From Streptomyces sp. RB17 (lineage in GTDB: Bacteria; Actinomycetota; Actinomycetes; Streptomycetales; Streptomycetaceae), in contig NZ_WEGL01000001.1 of assembly GCF_009604455.1 (NCBI RefSeq), positions 124,001-188,000 on the forward strand: a stretch of DNA of 64,000 bases, in the 5' to 3' direction. Below the pieces are notes generated by a model, which ran no database searches, had not been told where the DNA came from, and saw nothing but the letters and a program-made list of their open reading frames with translations. Every line of letters begins with the position of its first letter. Position 1 is the first letter of the stretch. This document shows, piece after piece, positions 32,870 to 42,314 of this stretch. The translations under genes and the position numbers were made by a program.

Positions 32870-34204
32870 CTACAGTTCCGCCTGGCCCGCGCCCTTGAGG
32901 GTGTTCAGGTCGAAGACCGTGGCCATCCTGGCGAAGCCGAGGTCGCTGGGGTGGAGGTGGTCGCCGGAGTCGTAGTCGGGGCGGAGGCGGTGGGGGGCGT
33001 ACGGGTCGCGGAGGGCCTTGTCGAAGTCGACGACGGCGTCGTACACCCGGCCGGACCGGATCTCGGCGTTGACCTGCTGGCGGACGGTCTCCCGGGCCGC
33101 CGTCCAGCCTCGGTGGCCCTCAAAGGGCATCAGGGTGGCGCCGATGACCTTCAGGCCGTGGGCGTGGGCCTCGCGGACCAGGGTGCGCAGGCCGGCGATG
33201 ATCTCGTCGGGGTCGGCGAGTTGCGGGTTGCGGAGGATGTCGTTGACGCCGAGGTCGATGACGACGACTTTGACGCCGGGGTGGGCGAGTGCGTCGCGGC
33301 CGAAGCGGTCGAGGCCGCTCTGGTTCTCGGCGGGCCGGCCGAGTCCGTCGGTGAGGACCTGGTTGCCGCTGATGCCCTCGTTCACGACGCTGTAGCGGGG
33401 CATGGGGCGTCCGGTTTCGAGGGCGGTGCGCAGGCGGCCGGCGAGGATGTCGGGCCAGCGGTGGTTGGCGCCGGTGGTGGAGGTGATGCCGTCGGTGATG
33501 GAGTCGCCGAAGACGACGACGGTGCCGTCGGCCTCGTTGCTGAGGACGTCCAGGCCGGTCACGTAGCGCCAGTGGGGAGTCTGTTGGGTGTAGGGGGTGC
33601 CGGTGGCGTCCTCGGTGGCGTCGCCTGCGGCGACGTAGGAGTTCTGCCGGGCGTGCGGGTGGTAGGTGACGGGGCCGGAGGGGGTGGGCGAGTAGGTGGT
33701 GATCAGGACGTCGCTGTCGTGTGGGACGGCGAGGTGTACGGCGTCGCTGACGATCTGTTCGCCGGCGGGGATGACCACGTTGGTGGCGCCGTTGAAGGTG
33801 AGGCGGCGCATCGAGTCGGGGTCGGCCGCGGCGGTGCCGTCGCCGGCGGAGAGTGCGATCGAGGCGTGGGTGATGGTCAGCGGTTCGTGGCCGTAGAGGT
33901 TGGAGAGCGTGATCCTGGCGTTGGTGCCGCCGGTGCTGGTGTGGACGACGTTGCGTACGGAGTGGCCTGCGAGGCCGGTGGTCTCGGTGCCGGGCTCGCC
34001 GCCCACCGGGGAGGCGGACCAGGCGCCGACCCAGGTGCCGGTGGAGGCGGGGGCGGCGGAGGAGCCGTGGTGGGGGCGGTCGTCGGTGAGGGCGCCGAGC
34101 GGGGTGCCGTTGTCGGCCGTCACGGTGAGGTAGATGGCGGCGGACACGGTGAGCACGAGTGCGACGAGCGCGCTCAGTACGGCATAACCACGACGTCTGG
34201 TCAC
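32870..34204 (-). CDS. Secreted SGNH/GDSL hydrolase
   Basis: About 444 residues from the GTG at 34202-34204, which follows GAGGAG; an ATG at 34261 lacks a ribosome site. A basic N-terminus and one hydrophobic helix (YAVLSALVALVLTVSAAIYL) form a signal or anchor. The beta-rich N-terminal half precedes the SGNH domain: block I VVFGDSITDGI, block II Gly in GISGNQVL, block III GVNDI, and block V DHLHPSDLGF with the catalytic Asp and His. Relatives are esterases or lipases acting on polysaccharide or lipid esters. The specific substrate is not known. Confidence 0.87.
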   Translation of the reverse strand: MTRRRGYAVLSALVALVLTVSAAIYLTVTADNGTPLGALTDDRPHHGSSAAPASTGTWVGAWSASPVGGEPGTETTGLAGHSVRNVVHTSTGGTNARITLSNLYGHEPLTITHASIALSAGDGTAAADPDSMRRLTFNGATNVVIPAGEQIVSDAVHLAVPHDSDVLITTYSPTPSGPVTYHPHARQNSYVAAGDATEDATGTPYTQQTPHWRYVTGLDVLSNEADGTVVVFGDSITDGITSTTGANHRWPDILAGRLRTALETGRPMPRYSVVNEGISGNQVLTDGLGRPAENQSGLDRFGRDALAHPGVKVVVIDLGVNDILRNPQLADPDEIIAGLRTLVREAHAHGLKVIGATLMPFEGHRGWTAARETVRQQVNAEIRSGRVYDAVVDFDKALRDPYAPHRLRPDYDSGDHLHPSDLGFARMATVFDLNTLKGAGQAEL

Positions 34205-34412
34205 GCTTGTGTTGTTCTCCTCGGGGATGGGAGCCCGAGGCTCCGATCTTGATGAGCCCATGATGCGTCATGGGTGGGGGAGGCTGTCAGGGCCCTGCTC
34301 AAACCCCCGTTCTGACAGACGCCGGGAACTCTTGTTCCGTTCCGGGAGTCGGTCAGGAAGGGACAATTGTGTGCGGGATCACCGAGCGGGTGGAGCTGGA
34401 CGGGTGGAGCTG

Positions 34413-35729
34413 ATGGAACCGACCGAGACGGAAGCGGCGCCGGCGCGAGGTGTGTCGTACAGGACCATGACGGCCTTCACCCCGGCCGACGAGGAGCGCC
34501 GGCGCGGGGTGCGGCGCATGAAGCTCACGGCGACGAGCATGCTGCTGTTCGTTGCGGTGGTCTACGTTCTGGCCAAGCTCGCCTCGCACGGGGGTGCCGG
34601 GCCGTGGGCCGGCTATGTCGCGGCGGCCGCGGAGGCCGGCATGGTGGGCGCGCTCGCGGACTGGTTCGCGGTGACCGCGCTGTTCCGGCATCCGCTGGGG
34701 CTGCCGATTCCGCACACCGCGATCATCCCCACGAAGAAGGATCAGCTGGGTGTCTCGCTGGGTGAGTTCGTGGGCGAGAACTTCCTGTCCGAGGACGTCG
34801 TACGGCAGCGGCTGCGCGCGGTCGGTATCGGCAGCCGGCTGGGGACGTGGCTGGCGGAGCCGGAGCACGCGGACCGGGTGACGGCGGAGCTGGCCACGGC
34901 GCTGCGCGGTGCGCTGACCGTGTTGCGGGACAGGGATGTGAAGGTGGTGGTGAGTGAGGCGATCACGCGGCGGGCCAACACCAAGGAGATCGCGCCGGGT
35001 ATCGGCAAGTTGTTGGAGGGGATCGTCGCCGATGGCGGGCATCGGCGGGCGGTGGACCTGGTGGTGGCGCGTGCGCATGACTGGCTGGTGCTGCACCGGG
35101 ACGATGTGATGGTGGCGGTGGAGGGTGGTGCGCCGGGCTGGACTCCGCGGTTCGTGGACCGGAAGGTGGGCGAGCGGGTCTACAAGGAGTTGCTGCGGTT
35201 CGTGACCGAGATGCGGGACATGCCGTCGCATCCGGCGCGTGGGGCGCTGGACCGTTTTCTCACCGACTTCGCCTCCGATCTGCAGTCCGACACGGACACC
35301 CGGGCGCGGGTGGAGCGGCTCAAGGGGGAGGTGCTGGGCCGGGGCGAGGTGCAGGATCTGATCGCGTCCGCGTGGACTGCCGTACGGGCGATGGTGGTGG
35401 CGGCGGCCGAGGACGAGCGGAGTGAGTTGCGGTTGCGGGTGCGGGCCGCGTTGTTGTCGCTGGGGACGCGGATGGCGACGGAGTCGAAGGTGCAGGGGAA
35501 GGTCGACAGCTGGGTCGAGGGCGCGGCGGTGCACGTGGTGACGACGTACCGCAGGGAGATCACCTCGCTGATCACGGACACGGTGGCGGGCTGGGATGCC
35601 GAGCACACGACCCGGAAGATCGAGGCGCACATCGGCCGCGACCTGCAGTTCATCCGGATCAATGGCACGGTGGTGGGGTCGCTGGCGGGGCTGTTGATCT
35701 ATGTGGTGACGCGGACGCTCGGCGCCTGA
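34413..35729 (+). CDS. DUF445 family membrane protein
   Basis: A 438-residue protein with DUF445 features: after a short N-terminus, helix LTATSMLLFVAVVYVLAKLA, then AAEAGMVGALADWFAVTALF, FRHPLGLPIPHTAIIP, and a long alpha-helical stretch ending with a C-terminal helix (VVGSLAGLLIYVVTRTL). The ATG at 34413 follows GGTGGAG. The family is widespread and of unknown function; the topology suggests a membrane hairpin holding a large helical domain. Confidence 0.88.
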   Translation: MEPTETEAAPARGVSYRTMTAFTPADEERRRGVRRMKLTATSMLLFVAVVYVLAKLASHGGAGPWAGYVAAAAEAGMVGALADWFAVTALFRHPLGLPIPHTAIIPTKKDQLGVSLGEFVGENFLSEDVVRQRLRAVGIGSRLGTWLAEPEHADRVTAELATALRGALTVLRDRDVKVVVSEAITRRANTKEIAPGIGKLLEGIVADGGHRRAVDLVVARAHDWLVLHRDDVMVAVEGGAPGWTPRFVDRKVGERVYKELLRFVTEMRDMPSHPARGALDRFLTDFASDLQSDTDTRARVERLKGEVLGRGEVQDLIASAWTAVRAMVVAAAEDERSELRLRVRAALLSLGTRMATESKVQGKVDSWVEGAAVHVVTTYRREITSLITDTVAGWDAEHTTRKIEAHIGRDLQFIRINGTVVGSLAGLLIYVVTRTLGA

Positions 35730-35802
35730 AATCGCGGGGCCGGGGCACCCGTCCTGCTGTCCCCGCTGGTCGGGGGGACGTCCTTCGGCGAGGAGGGAGC
35801 CC

Positions 35803-37359
35803 ATGGGCGCGAGCGCCGCCGCAGCGTCGCCGCAGGCCGGCCGGACCGTGATCACCGACATTCCCGCCAGGCTGGACCGGCTGCCCTGGTCCCGTTGGCA
35901 CTGGACGATCGTGATCGGTCTGGGGACGGTCTGGATCCTGGACGGTCTGGAGGTCACGGTCGTCGGCAACATCGCGAGCCGGCTGGCCGAGCCGGGCAGC
36001 GGGGTGTCGATCACGTCGGGCCAGATCACGGGCACGGCCGCCGCGCTGTATGTGGCCGGTGCCTGTTCGGGTGCCTTGTTCTGGGGCCGCCTGACGGACC
36101 GCTTCGGCCGCAGGAAGCTGTTCATGATCACCCTGGGGGTGTATCTGGCGGCGACGGCGCTCACCGCGGTCTCCTGGGAGGCCTGGTGGTTCTTCCTGTT
36201 CCGCTTTCTGACGGGCTTCGGCATCGGCGGTGAGTACGCGGCGATCAACTCGGCGATCGACGAGCTGATCCCCGCGGACCACCGTGGCCGGGTCGATCTG
36301 ATCATCAACGGCAGCTTCTGGCTGGGTGCGGTCGGCGGCTCGCTGTTGTCGATCGTGGCCCTGAACACGGACCTGCTGGCCAGGGACGTCGGCTGGCGGC
36401 TGACGTTCGCCCTCGGGGCCGTACTGGCCCTGGTCATCCTCCTGGTGCGCCGGCACGTCCCGGAGAGTCCGCGGTGGCTGCTGATCCACGGCAGGGACCG
36501 GGAGGCGGAGGAGATCGTCTCCGGGATCGAGCGGCGGGTGGAGCGGGAGAAGGGTGTGACGCTGCCCGGGCCGCGGGGCGAGCTGGAGATCCAGCAGCGC
36601 GAGAGTGTGACGTTCCGGGAGATCGCCCGCACGGTCTTCGGTCACTACCGCAGGCGTGCCGTCCTCGGTTTCTCCCTCTTCATCGGCCAGGCGTTCCTGT
36701 ACAACGCGATCACCTTCGGTTTCGGCGCGATCCTGACCAGGTTCTTCAATGTGCCCTCCGGGCACACCGGTTACTACTTCGCGGTGATCGCGGTCGGCAA
36801 CTTCTGCGGCCCGCTGCTGCTGGGCAGGCTGTTCGACACGGTGGGGCGCCGGGTGATGATCTCCTCGACGTATCTGCTGTCGGGCCTGCTCCTGTTCGGT
36901 ACGGCGTGGCTGTTCGACCGGGGTGCGCTGAGCGCGGGCACGCTGACGGCCTGCTGGTGCGCGGTGCTGTTCTTCGCGTCGGCGGGCGCGTCCAGCGCGT
37001 ATCTGACGGTGTCCGAGGTGTTCCCGATGGAGACGCGGGCGATGTCCATCGCCTTCTTCTACGCCCTCGGCACGGCGGCCGGCGGCATCAGCGGCCCCCT
37101 GTTGTTCGCCGACCTCACCGGCACGGGCCGGGTCGGCGACACGGCCCTGGCCTTCTCGATCGGGGCGGCCCTGATGTGTGCGGCGGGTCTGGTCGCCGCC
37201 TTGCTGGCGGTACGGGCGGAGCGCCGCTCCCTGGAGGACATCGCCCGTCCGCTGACGGCCGTGGCGAGCCGGGCGAAGTCGGCGACGGGGGGTGCGCCGA
37301 GCGCGAAGGGCGGGAGGGGTGCGGGGCCGTCGGCACCGCCGGCGCCGAGGGCGCCGTAA
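35803..37359 (+). CDS. MFS transporter (sugar/metabolite:proton symporter type)
   Basis: A 518-residue protein with twelve predicted helices. The helix 2-3 loop is GRLTDRFGRRKLFMITLG and the region FLTGFGIGGEYAAINSAIDE is typical of the sugar porter/benzoate-type MFS group. The second half contains LFDTVGRRVMI. The C-terminal 60 residues are disordered. It follows the DUF445 gene by 73 bp on the same strand. The substrate is unknown. Confidence 0.9.
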   Translation: MGASAAAASPQAGRTVITDIPARLDRLPWSRWHWTIVIGLGTVWILDGLEVTVVGNIASRLAEPGSGVSITSGQITGTAAALYVAGACSGALFWGRLTDRFGRRKLFMITLGVYLAATALTAVSWEAWWFFLFRFLTGFGIGGEYAAINSAIDELIPADHRGRVDLIINGSFWLGAVGGSLLSIVALNTDLLARDVGWRLTFALGAVLALVILLVRRHVPESPRWLLIHGRDREAEEIVSGIERRVEREKGVTLPGPRGELEIQQRESVTFREIARTVFGHYRRRAVLGFSLFIGQAFLYNAITFGFGAILTRFFNVPSGHTGYYFAVIAVGNFCGPLLLGRLFDTVGRRVMISSTYLLSGLLLFGTAWLFDRGALSAGTLTACWCAVLFFASAGASSAYLTVSEVFPMETRAMSIAFFYALGTAAGGISGPLLFADLTGTGRVGDTALAFSIGAALMCAAGLVAALLAVRAERRSLEDIARPLTAVASRAKSATGGAPSAKGGRGAGPSAPPAPRAP

Positions 37360-37364
37360 GGGGG

Positions 37365-37814
37365 TCAGGCTCCTGTCGTGGAGCCGGGTCGCACGATCAT
37401 CAGGACGGTCACGGTGGCCCACAGCAGGTTGAACACCCCGGTGAACATGGCGAGCCGCGCGGTGTGCTCCTGCGTGCCCCGGCCCTCCACGACCGCGCTC
37501 TGGGCGGGAAGTACCAGCGCGGCCAGGACGACGGCGGCGAGGGCGGTCAGCACGATGGACGCGATCAGCCAGGCGCTCCCGAGTACGCCCATCTGGCTCG
37601 CGGTGGCGAACCCGAAGACCGGGACGACGACGCCGACGAGGGCGTACATCCGGCAGATGCGGTGCAGCAGGCCGAGGGTCCCGGTGGCGCTCTCGTCCTC
37701 CGGTGCTGAGAGCGCTCGGCGCGCGGCAGGCGGGAACATGCTGGCGGCGACGGTCACGGGGCCTACGGCGACGATGGCGGCGAGGACGTGGACGGCGAGG
37801 AGGAACTTGGTCAC
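37365..37814 (-). CDS. Four-helix membrane protein (DUF2269-like)
   Basis: A 149-residue protein with four hydrophobic segments. It starts MTKFLLAVHVLAAIVAVGPV, with a Pro in the first helix, and has RRALSAPEDESATGTLGLLH in the loop, the pattern of DUF2269 integral membrane proteins. The function is unknown. It is convergent with the MFS gene (5 bp between the stops) and divergent from the regulator at 37997. Confidence 0.7.
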   Translation of the reverse strand: MTKFLLAVHVLAAIVAVGPVTVAASMFPPAARRALSAPEDESATGTLGLLHRICRMYALVGVVVPVFGFATASQMGVLGSAWLIASIVLTALAAVVLAALVLPAQSAVVEGRGTQEHTARLAMFTGVFNLLWATVTVLMIVRPGSTTGA

Positions 37815-37996
37815 GCGGTGACGGTAGGCGGCGGGCGGGTGGTGCAGAAGTGGCGGGAGTGCCAGTCTTCAACGGATTCCCGCCAGACGGATGGGCCGGG
37901 CTGTTCTGCGGTTACGGCGGGTTGCGGCGGGTCACGGCGGTTACGGTACTGCTGGGCGCCGTTGGCGGTAATCCGCCGTACGTCTAGGATCCCGCC

Positions 37997-38977
37997 ATGC
38001 ACACCGTGGCCGTACTGGCGCTGGACGGCGTCATCCCCTTCGACCTCTCCGCCCCCGTCGACACCTTCGGCTGGGCGCGGCTGCCGGACGGCCGGGTGCC
38101 GTACCGGGTGCGGGTGTGCTCGGTGCGCCGGGAGGTGAGCGCGGGGGCCTTCACGGTGCGCGCGCCGTACGGCGTGGAGGCGTTGGCGGAGGCGGACACG
38201 ATCATCCTGCCGGGCGTGGCGGAACCCCCGGAGGAACTCCCGCCGGGAGTGACGGAGGCCCTTCGCGCGGCGGCGGCGAACGGCACCCGGATCGCCTCGA
38301 TCTGCGTGGGCGCGTTCCTGTTCGCGGCGACGGGCCTGCTGGACGGTCTGCGCGCGACGACCCACTGGTACGCGGCGGGTGACCTGGCGGCGCGCCACCC
38401 GAAGGTGACCGTCGACCCGAACGTCCTGTACGTCGACAACGGCCAGTTCCTGACGTCCGCGGGTGCCGCGGCCGCCCTGGACATGTGCCTGCACATGATC
38501 CGCAGGGACTTCGGCTCGGCGGTGGCCGCGCACGCGGCGAGGATGTCGGTGATGCCGCTGGAACGGGAGGGCGGCCAGGCCCAGTTCATCGTCCACGACC
38601 TGCCGCCGGCGCCGTCGGGCGCCACCTTGGAGCCTCTGCTGCACTGGCTGGAGGACCACTGCGATCGTGACATGACGGTGGACGAGATCGCGGACCGGGC
38701 GGGCATGAGCACTCGCACCCTCAACCGCCGCTTCCGCGAGCAGACCGGCACGACGCCGCTGCAGTGGCTGCACCGGGCCCGGGTGCGCCGTGCCCAGCAC
38801 CTGCTGGAGACGACGCCGTATCCGGTGGAACGGATCGCGACCCAGACGGGCTTCGGCTCACCGACGGCATTCCGGGAGCGCTTCCGGAGGGTGGTAGGGA
38901 CGAGCCCGCAGGCGTACCGGAGGGCGTTTCGGCAGGGTGACGGCTCTTCGGTGGAGCGGGGAGCGCCGGTGCGCTGA
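37997..38977 (+). CDS. GlxA-type transcriptional regulator (DJ-1/PfpI domain plus AraC HTH)
   Basis: A 326-residue protein. Residues 1-190 form a DJ-1/PfpI-like domain with LDGVIPFDLSAPVDTFGWA and the Cys elbow in IASICVGAFLFAATGLL. Residues about 215-315 form an AraC-type double helix-turn-helix: DEIADRAGMSTRTLNRRFRE, then ERIATQTGFGSPTAFRERFR. Such regulators are usually activators, with the DJ-1 part as a sensor. The target is unknown; the divergent membrane protein gene is one possibility. Confidence 0.92.
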   Translation: MHTVAVLALDGVIPFDLSAPVDTFGWARLPDGRVPYRVRVCSVRREVSAGAFTVRAPYGVEALAEADTIILPGVAEPPEELPPGVTEALRAAAANGTRIASICVGAFLFAATGLLDGLRATTHWYAAGDLAARHPKVTVDPNVLYVDNGQFLTSAGAAAALDMCLHMIRRDFGSAVAAHAARMSVMPLEREGGQAQFIVHDLPPAPSGATLEPLLHWLEDHCDRDMTVDEIADRAGMSTRTLNRRFREQTGTTPLQWLHRARVRRAQHLLETTPYPVERIATQTGFGSPTAFRERFRRVVGTSPQAYRRAFRQGDGSSVERGAPVR

Positions 38978-38980
38978 CAG

Positions 38981-39049
38981 CTTTTCGGATATGGCTTTTC
39001 GGGTACGGCCTTTCGGGTACCGCACTTCGGGTACGGCACTCGGGTACGG
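38981..39049 (+). repeat. Degenerate 14-base tandem repeat running into a terminator
   Basis: Five units (38981, 38995, 39009, 39023, 39037) share a core like CTTTTCGGGTACGG. The first unit is the most diverged and the last is one base shorter. The last unit is also the left arm of the terminator hairpin at 39037-39077. Confidence 0.85.
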
Positions 39050-39077
39050 CTGACGTTGTGTCAGCCGTACCCGAGTG
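39037..39077. terminator. Strong bidirectional terminator hairpin
   Basis: A perfect 18-bp stem (39037-39054 with 39060-39077) with a 5-base loop, between the convergent GlxA-type gene and the gene ending at 39113. Confidence 0.85.
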
Positions 39078-39112
39078 GTCGTGGAACTGCGGCTGTGCGG
39101 GTCGATGTCCGG

Positions 39113-39520
39113 TCAAGCGGCGTCGAGGGCTTTGGTGATCTTGCGGGTCATGTCGGCCATGGTGGGGCTGGGCTCGCCCGTGCGGGCCCGGGTGGCTGCT
39201 TCGAGGGCGACGCCGATGATGCTGCGGAAGTTGTCGGCCTCTTCCGGATCCTGCTTCTTGAGCAGGATCACGGCTGCCGTCAGGGCCGGCAGCACGTGGT
39301 CGGCCAGTTCGGCCACGGTCTTGCCGTTCAGGTCGCCGGCCTTCGACCGCTCGGCGAGCACGTGCCCGACCGGGCCGGTCGCGGAGGCCAGGGCGATGGA
39401 GCCGTGGGTGGCGACCTTGTGGGGCGAGCCGGCGGCGTCGGCGGCGGCCAGCAGCGAGACGGCGCCGTAGGCGGCGGTCCGCAGGGTGAGCTTGTCCTGG
39501 TCGGTCAGGGCGAGGGACAT
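39113..39520 (-). CDS. Conserved hypothetical helical protein, 135 residues
   Basis: The start MSLALTDQDKLTLRTAAYGA, then AVSLLAAADAAGSPHKVATH and KTVAELADHVLPALTAAVIL, describe an all-helical soluble or membrane-associated protein. It ends with RKITKALDAA. The ATG follows a weak GGAG. I do not recognise a named family, and there are no catalytic motifs. It is downstream of the serine hydrolase gene on the same strand, 80 bp after its stop, so it could be co-transcribed. Confidence 0.65.
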   Translation of the reverse strand: MSLALTDQDKLTLRTAAYGAVSLLAAADAAGSPHKVATHGSIALASATGPVGHVLAERSKAGDLNGKTVAELADHVLPALTAAVILLKKQDPEEADNFRSIIGVALEAATRARTGEPSPTMADMTRKITKALDAA

Positions 39521-39600
39521 GCTGGTGTGCTCCTTCGGTCGACGATGAGGGCGGGCCTGCGGGGACGGCGGGTCGGTGTCAGCCGTCGAGCGGGTGGGTG

Positions 39601-40833
39601 TCAGCCGTCGATGGCCTGGTAGAGCGTGGTCCAGAAGTCGTGCATGAGGTGAACCGGGTTCGGGACGGACGCTCCGACCTGGGTGAGCAGGATTCCGGTG
39701 AGGTTGTTGACCGGGTCGGCGTAGGTCGAGGCGCCGCTTCCGCCGTCCCAGCCGAACTGGCCGACGGGCGCGTAGTCGCCGCGATAGGTGCGCACCGCCA
39801 TCCCGAAGCCCCAGCCGCCGTGCTGGCCTTGGCCGAAGGAGATGTGCACGTTGTTGGTGGCCAACTCCTGTCGGGCGGCTTGCTGTTCGGGTGTGAGGCG
39901 GTTCGTGGTCATCAGCTCGACGGCGGCCCGGGACAGGATCCGTTCGCCGCCGTGCACGCCGCCGTTCAGCAGCATTCGGAAGTAGGCGTGGTAGTCGTCG
40001 ACCGTGGAGTTCAGGCCGCCGCCACCGCTCTGGAAGGCCGGAGGAGCGCTGTGGCGCCCGCCTTCGGCCTCGTCCCACACGTGGAACTCGCCGGTCTGCG
40101 GGTCGGGGGCGTACAGGGGCGGCAGCCGGTGGATCCGGTCGGCGGGCACGTGGAAGCCGGTGTCCTTCATCCCCAGCGGGTCGAAGATCCGCTCGCGCAG
40201 GAAGTCCTCGAACGACTGGCCGGTGACCCGGGCGACGAGCACGCCGAGCAGATCACTGGCGATGTGGTACTGCCAGCGCTCTCCCGGCTGGTGCATCAAC
40301 GGCAGCTCACCCAGGCGCCGTATCCACTCGTCCGGCTCGGGCATCGGCGTCGGCAGATTGGGGGTGAGCCCCTGCTCGAAGACCGCGTTCATCACCGGAG
40401 TGCCGATCGACGTCATATCCATGCCGAGTCCGAAGGTGGAGGTCAGGACGTCCCGTGCGGTGATCGGCCGCCGCGCCGGCACGGTGTCGTCCAGCGGGCC
40501 GTCGATCCGCTTCAGCACCCGCCGGTCGGCGAGTTCGGGCAGCCATTCCTGCACCGGGTCGTCCAGGCGCAGCCGGCACTCGTCGAGCAGGACCATCGCC
40601 GCCGCGACCGAGACCGGTTTGGACGTCGAGGCCATCCGGAAGATCGTGTCCCGGCGCATCGGCTCGCCACCGTCGTGGCGCATCGTCCCGAGCGCTTCGA
40701 CGTGTGTCTCGTCGCCCGTGCTGAACAGCGCGACGACCCCGGGGATCTTCCCGGAATCGACATGCCGTGCCAGTACGTCGCGCACTCTTTGCAGCCCTGT
40801 TTTGGAGAAGCCGCCGTTGCTCTGTCCCATCAT
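39601..40833 (-). CDS. Serine hydrolase, class C beta-lactamase / EstB-type esterase family
   Basis: A 410-residue protein without a signal peptide. The catalytic S-x-x-K is in FRMASTSKPVSVAAAM. The Tyr motif is in WQYHIASDLLGVLVARVTG, where the usual Y-x-N is replaced by Y-H-I, as in EstB-like esterases. The third motif region is GWDGGSGAS. The lack of a signal and the altered Tyr motif favour an intracellular esterase or amide hydrolase over a beta-lactamase. It is divergent from an XRE regulator, and the shared region holds an inverted repeat. Confidence 0.87.
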   Translation of the reverse strand: MMGQSNGGFSKTGLQRVRDVLARHVDSGKIPGVVALFSTGDETHVEALGTMRHDGGEPMRRDTIFRMASTSKPVSVAAAMVLLDECRLRLDDPVQEWLPELADRRVLKRIDGPLDDTVPARRPITARDVLTSTFGLGMDMTSIGTPVMNAVFEQGLTPNLPTPMPEPDEWIRRLGELPLMHQPGERWQYHIASDLLGVLVARVTGQSFEDFLRERIFDPLGMKDTGFHVPADRIHRLPPLYAPDPQTGEFHVWDEAEGGRHSAPPAFQSGGGGLNSTVDDYHAYFRMLLNGGVHGGERILSRAAVELMTTNRLTPEQQAARQELATNNVHISFGQGQHGGWGFGMAVRTYRGDYAPVGQFGWDGGSGASTYADPVNNLTGILLTQVGASVPNPVHLMHDFWTTLYQAIDG

Positions 40834-40894
40834 GAACTCCCTCTGCGATGCCGTGGGTTGTGTCCCCGTCGGCGACGACGAGAACGCTAGGACG

Positions 40895-40924
40895 CTTGCC
40901 AGAGCGTTGGCAAGTAGTTGCCAA
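40895..40924. promoter_or_regulatory. Overlapping inverted repeats, probable operator
   Basis: Three alternating half-sites: TTGCCA, TGGCAA and TTGCCA. Two palindromes share the middle half-site: arms 40895-40901/40908-40914 with a 6-base spacer, and 40907-40913/40918-40924 with a 4-base spacer. They lie in the 243-bp region between the divergent serine hydrolase and XRE-TPR regulator genes. Confidence 0.65.
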
Positions 40925-41076
40925 GACTGTTTGCCGGAGTGGCTCGAATTGCTTGAACGGGACACTCGCGAGCAGGCAAAGAATTGCCATGGCGTCGGCA
41001 AGCTGGTTAGCATCGGGTCGGGGGCAAAGGGACCACTCCGACGTCGAACGGCGTCGTCACCCGCGGGAGTACGGAC

Positions 41077-42276
41077 ATGCTCGAGCAGCCGGTTTTCGGC
41101 CGCCGACTCAGGCAACTGAGGACCGAGCGGGGCCTGACCCTCGCCGCCCTCGCGGGCGAGGGCATGTCGACCGGCTACCTGTCCCGGCTCGAATCCGGCG
41201 CCCGGCAGCCCACCGAGCGCGCCGTGGCCCATCTGGCCGCCCAGCTGGGCATCACCCCGGCCGAACTGGCGGAGTCCACGGCGACGTCGCTGGTGCAGAG
41301 CCTGACGCTGGCCACCGGCCTCGGCCAGGACGAAGCCGGTGAGGCGCTCGCCGAGGCACTGAAGGCCTCGGGCGGCGAGGATCCGCTCCTTCGCTGGCAG
41401 GCGCTGTGGCAGGTCGCCGAGTGGCGCCGCCGGCGCCGGGAGTTCGCGGAACAGCGGGTGAGCCTCGACGAACTGGTCGCGCTCGGCGCCGGCATCGGAC
41501 TGCCCGAGCTGCAGGCCAGGGCGCTGGCCGAGCTGGCCCGCTGCATGCGCAGCACCGGCCAGATCGACGACGCGGTCACCACCTCGACGCGCGCCTACGA
41601 ACTGGCGAAGAGCGAAGGCCTTCCCGGCCGGGTACTGACGTCCACGCTGCTGGCCCTGGTGTCGGCCCTCGGTGAGGCCGGGCGGCTTGCCGAGGCCGCG
41701 CGCTACGGCGACGAACTGCTCGCCCTGGTCGAGGGGCAGTCCGGAGTGCGCTGGGCCGAGGCCGTGTGGACCAAGGTGAATGTCCTGGGTCGCCAGGGCG
41801 ATCTGGATGCCGCCGCGGACTTGATGGACCAGGCCGTCCGCGGGTTCGACGGCCGGGACGACCTCACGCTGTGGATGCGCCTGCGCCTCGATGCGGCGCT
41901 CCTCGATCTCCTGCACAGACCGCCGAAGATCCAGGCCGCTCAGCAGCGCGTCGAGGAGGTGCGGGCGTACATGCCGTTCGCGGCAACGCCGGCCATGGAA
42001 CAGCAACTGCTGGCGCTGCGCGCCCGCCTGGCCGTCCACCAGGACCGCCCCGCCGAAGCGCGCGCGCTGCTGGACCAGCTCGAGGGCTTCGACGACGTGA
42101 CGTCCTATCAGGAACAGGTCAGGCTCGACATGCTGCGCAACCGGGTGCTGCTCATGGAGGGCAACCGCGAGGAAGCCATCACCGGCCTGCGCGGCCTCGC
42201 CGAACAGGCCCAGTCGAACGGCAACATGGACCTCGCCGCGGAGATCTGGCGGCTGATCGCCGAGTCGGTGACGTAG
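41077..42276 (+). CDS. XRE family regulator with TPR-like sensor domain
   Basis: A 399-residue protein. The N-terminal helix-turn-helix is at residues about 7-65 (RRLRQLRTERGLTLAALAGE, then GYLSRLESGARQPTERAV). The rest is a string of helical repeats with alternating Leu/Ala, for example LQARALAELARCMRSTGQID and AYELAKSEGLPGRVLTSTLL, the TPR-like layout of peptide- or ligand-sensing RRNPP and SARP-like proteins. It probably controls itself and the divergent serine hydrolase gene. Confidence 0.85.
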   Translation: MLEQPVFGRRLRQLRTERGLTLAALAGEGMSTGYLSRLESGARQPTERAVAHLAAQLGITPAELAESTATSLVQSLTLATGLGQDEAGEALAEALKASGGEDPLLRWQALWQVAEWRRRRREFAEQRVSLDELVALGAGIGLPELQARALAELARCMRSTGQIDDAVTTSTRAYELAKSEGLPGRVLTSTLLALVSALGEAGRLAEAARYGDELLALVEGQSGVRWAEAVWTKVNVLGRQGDLDAAADLMDQAVRGFDGRDDLTLWMRLRLDAALLDLLHRPPKIQAAQQRVEEVRAYMPFAATPAMEQQLLALRARLAVHQDRPAEARALLDQLEGFDDVTSYQEQVRLDMLRNRVLLMEGNREEAITGLRGLAEQAQSNGNMDLAAEIWRLIAESVT

Positions 42277-42314
42277 CGAGGGGCTGGGAGGGGCGGGAGG
42301 GGCATCCGGGCCCA

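Noticed and set aside
32780-34252. 490-residue plus-strand frame opposite the SGNH hydrolase
   Set aside because: Gly/Val-rich antisense frame with no domains, while the minus strand has all SGNH blocks.
39521-40078. N-terminal extension of the 135-residue helical protein
   Set aside because: The extension is antisense to the serine hydrolase and has low-complexity composition.
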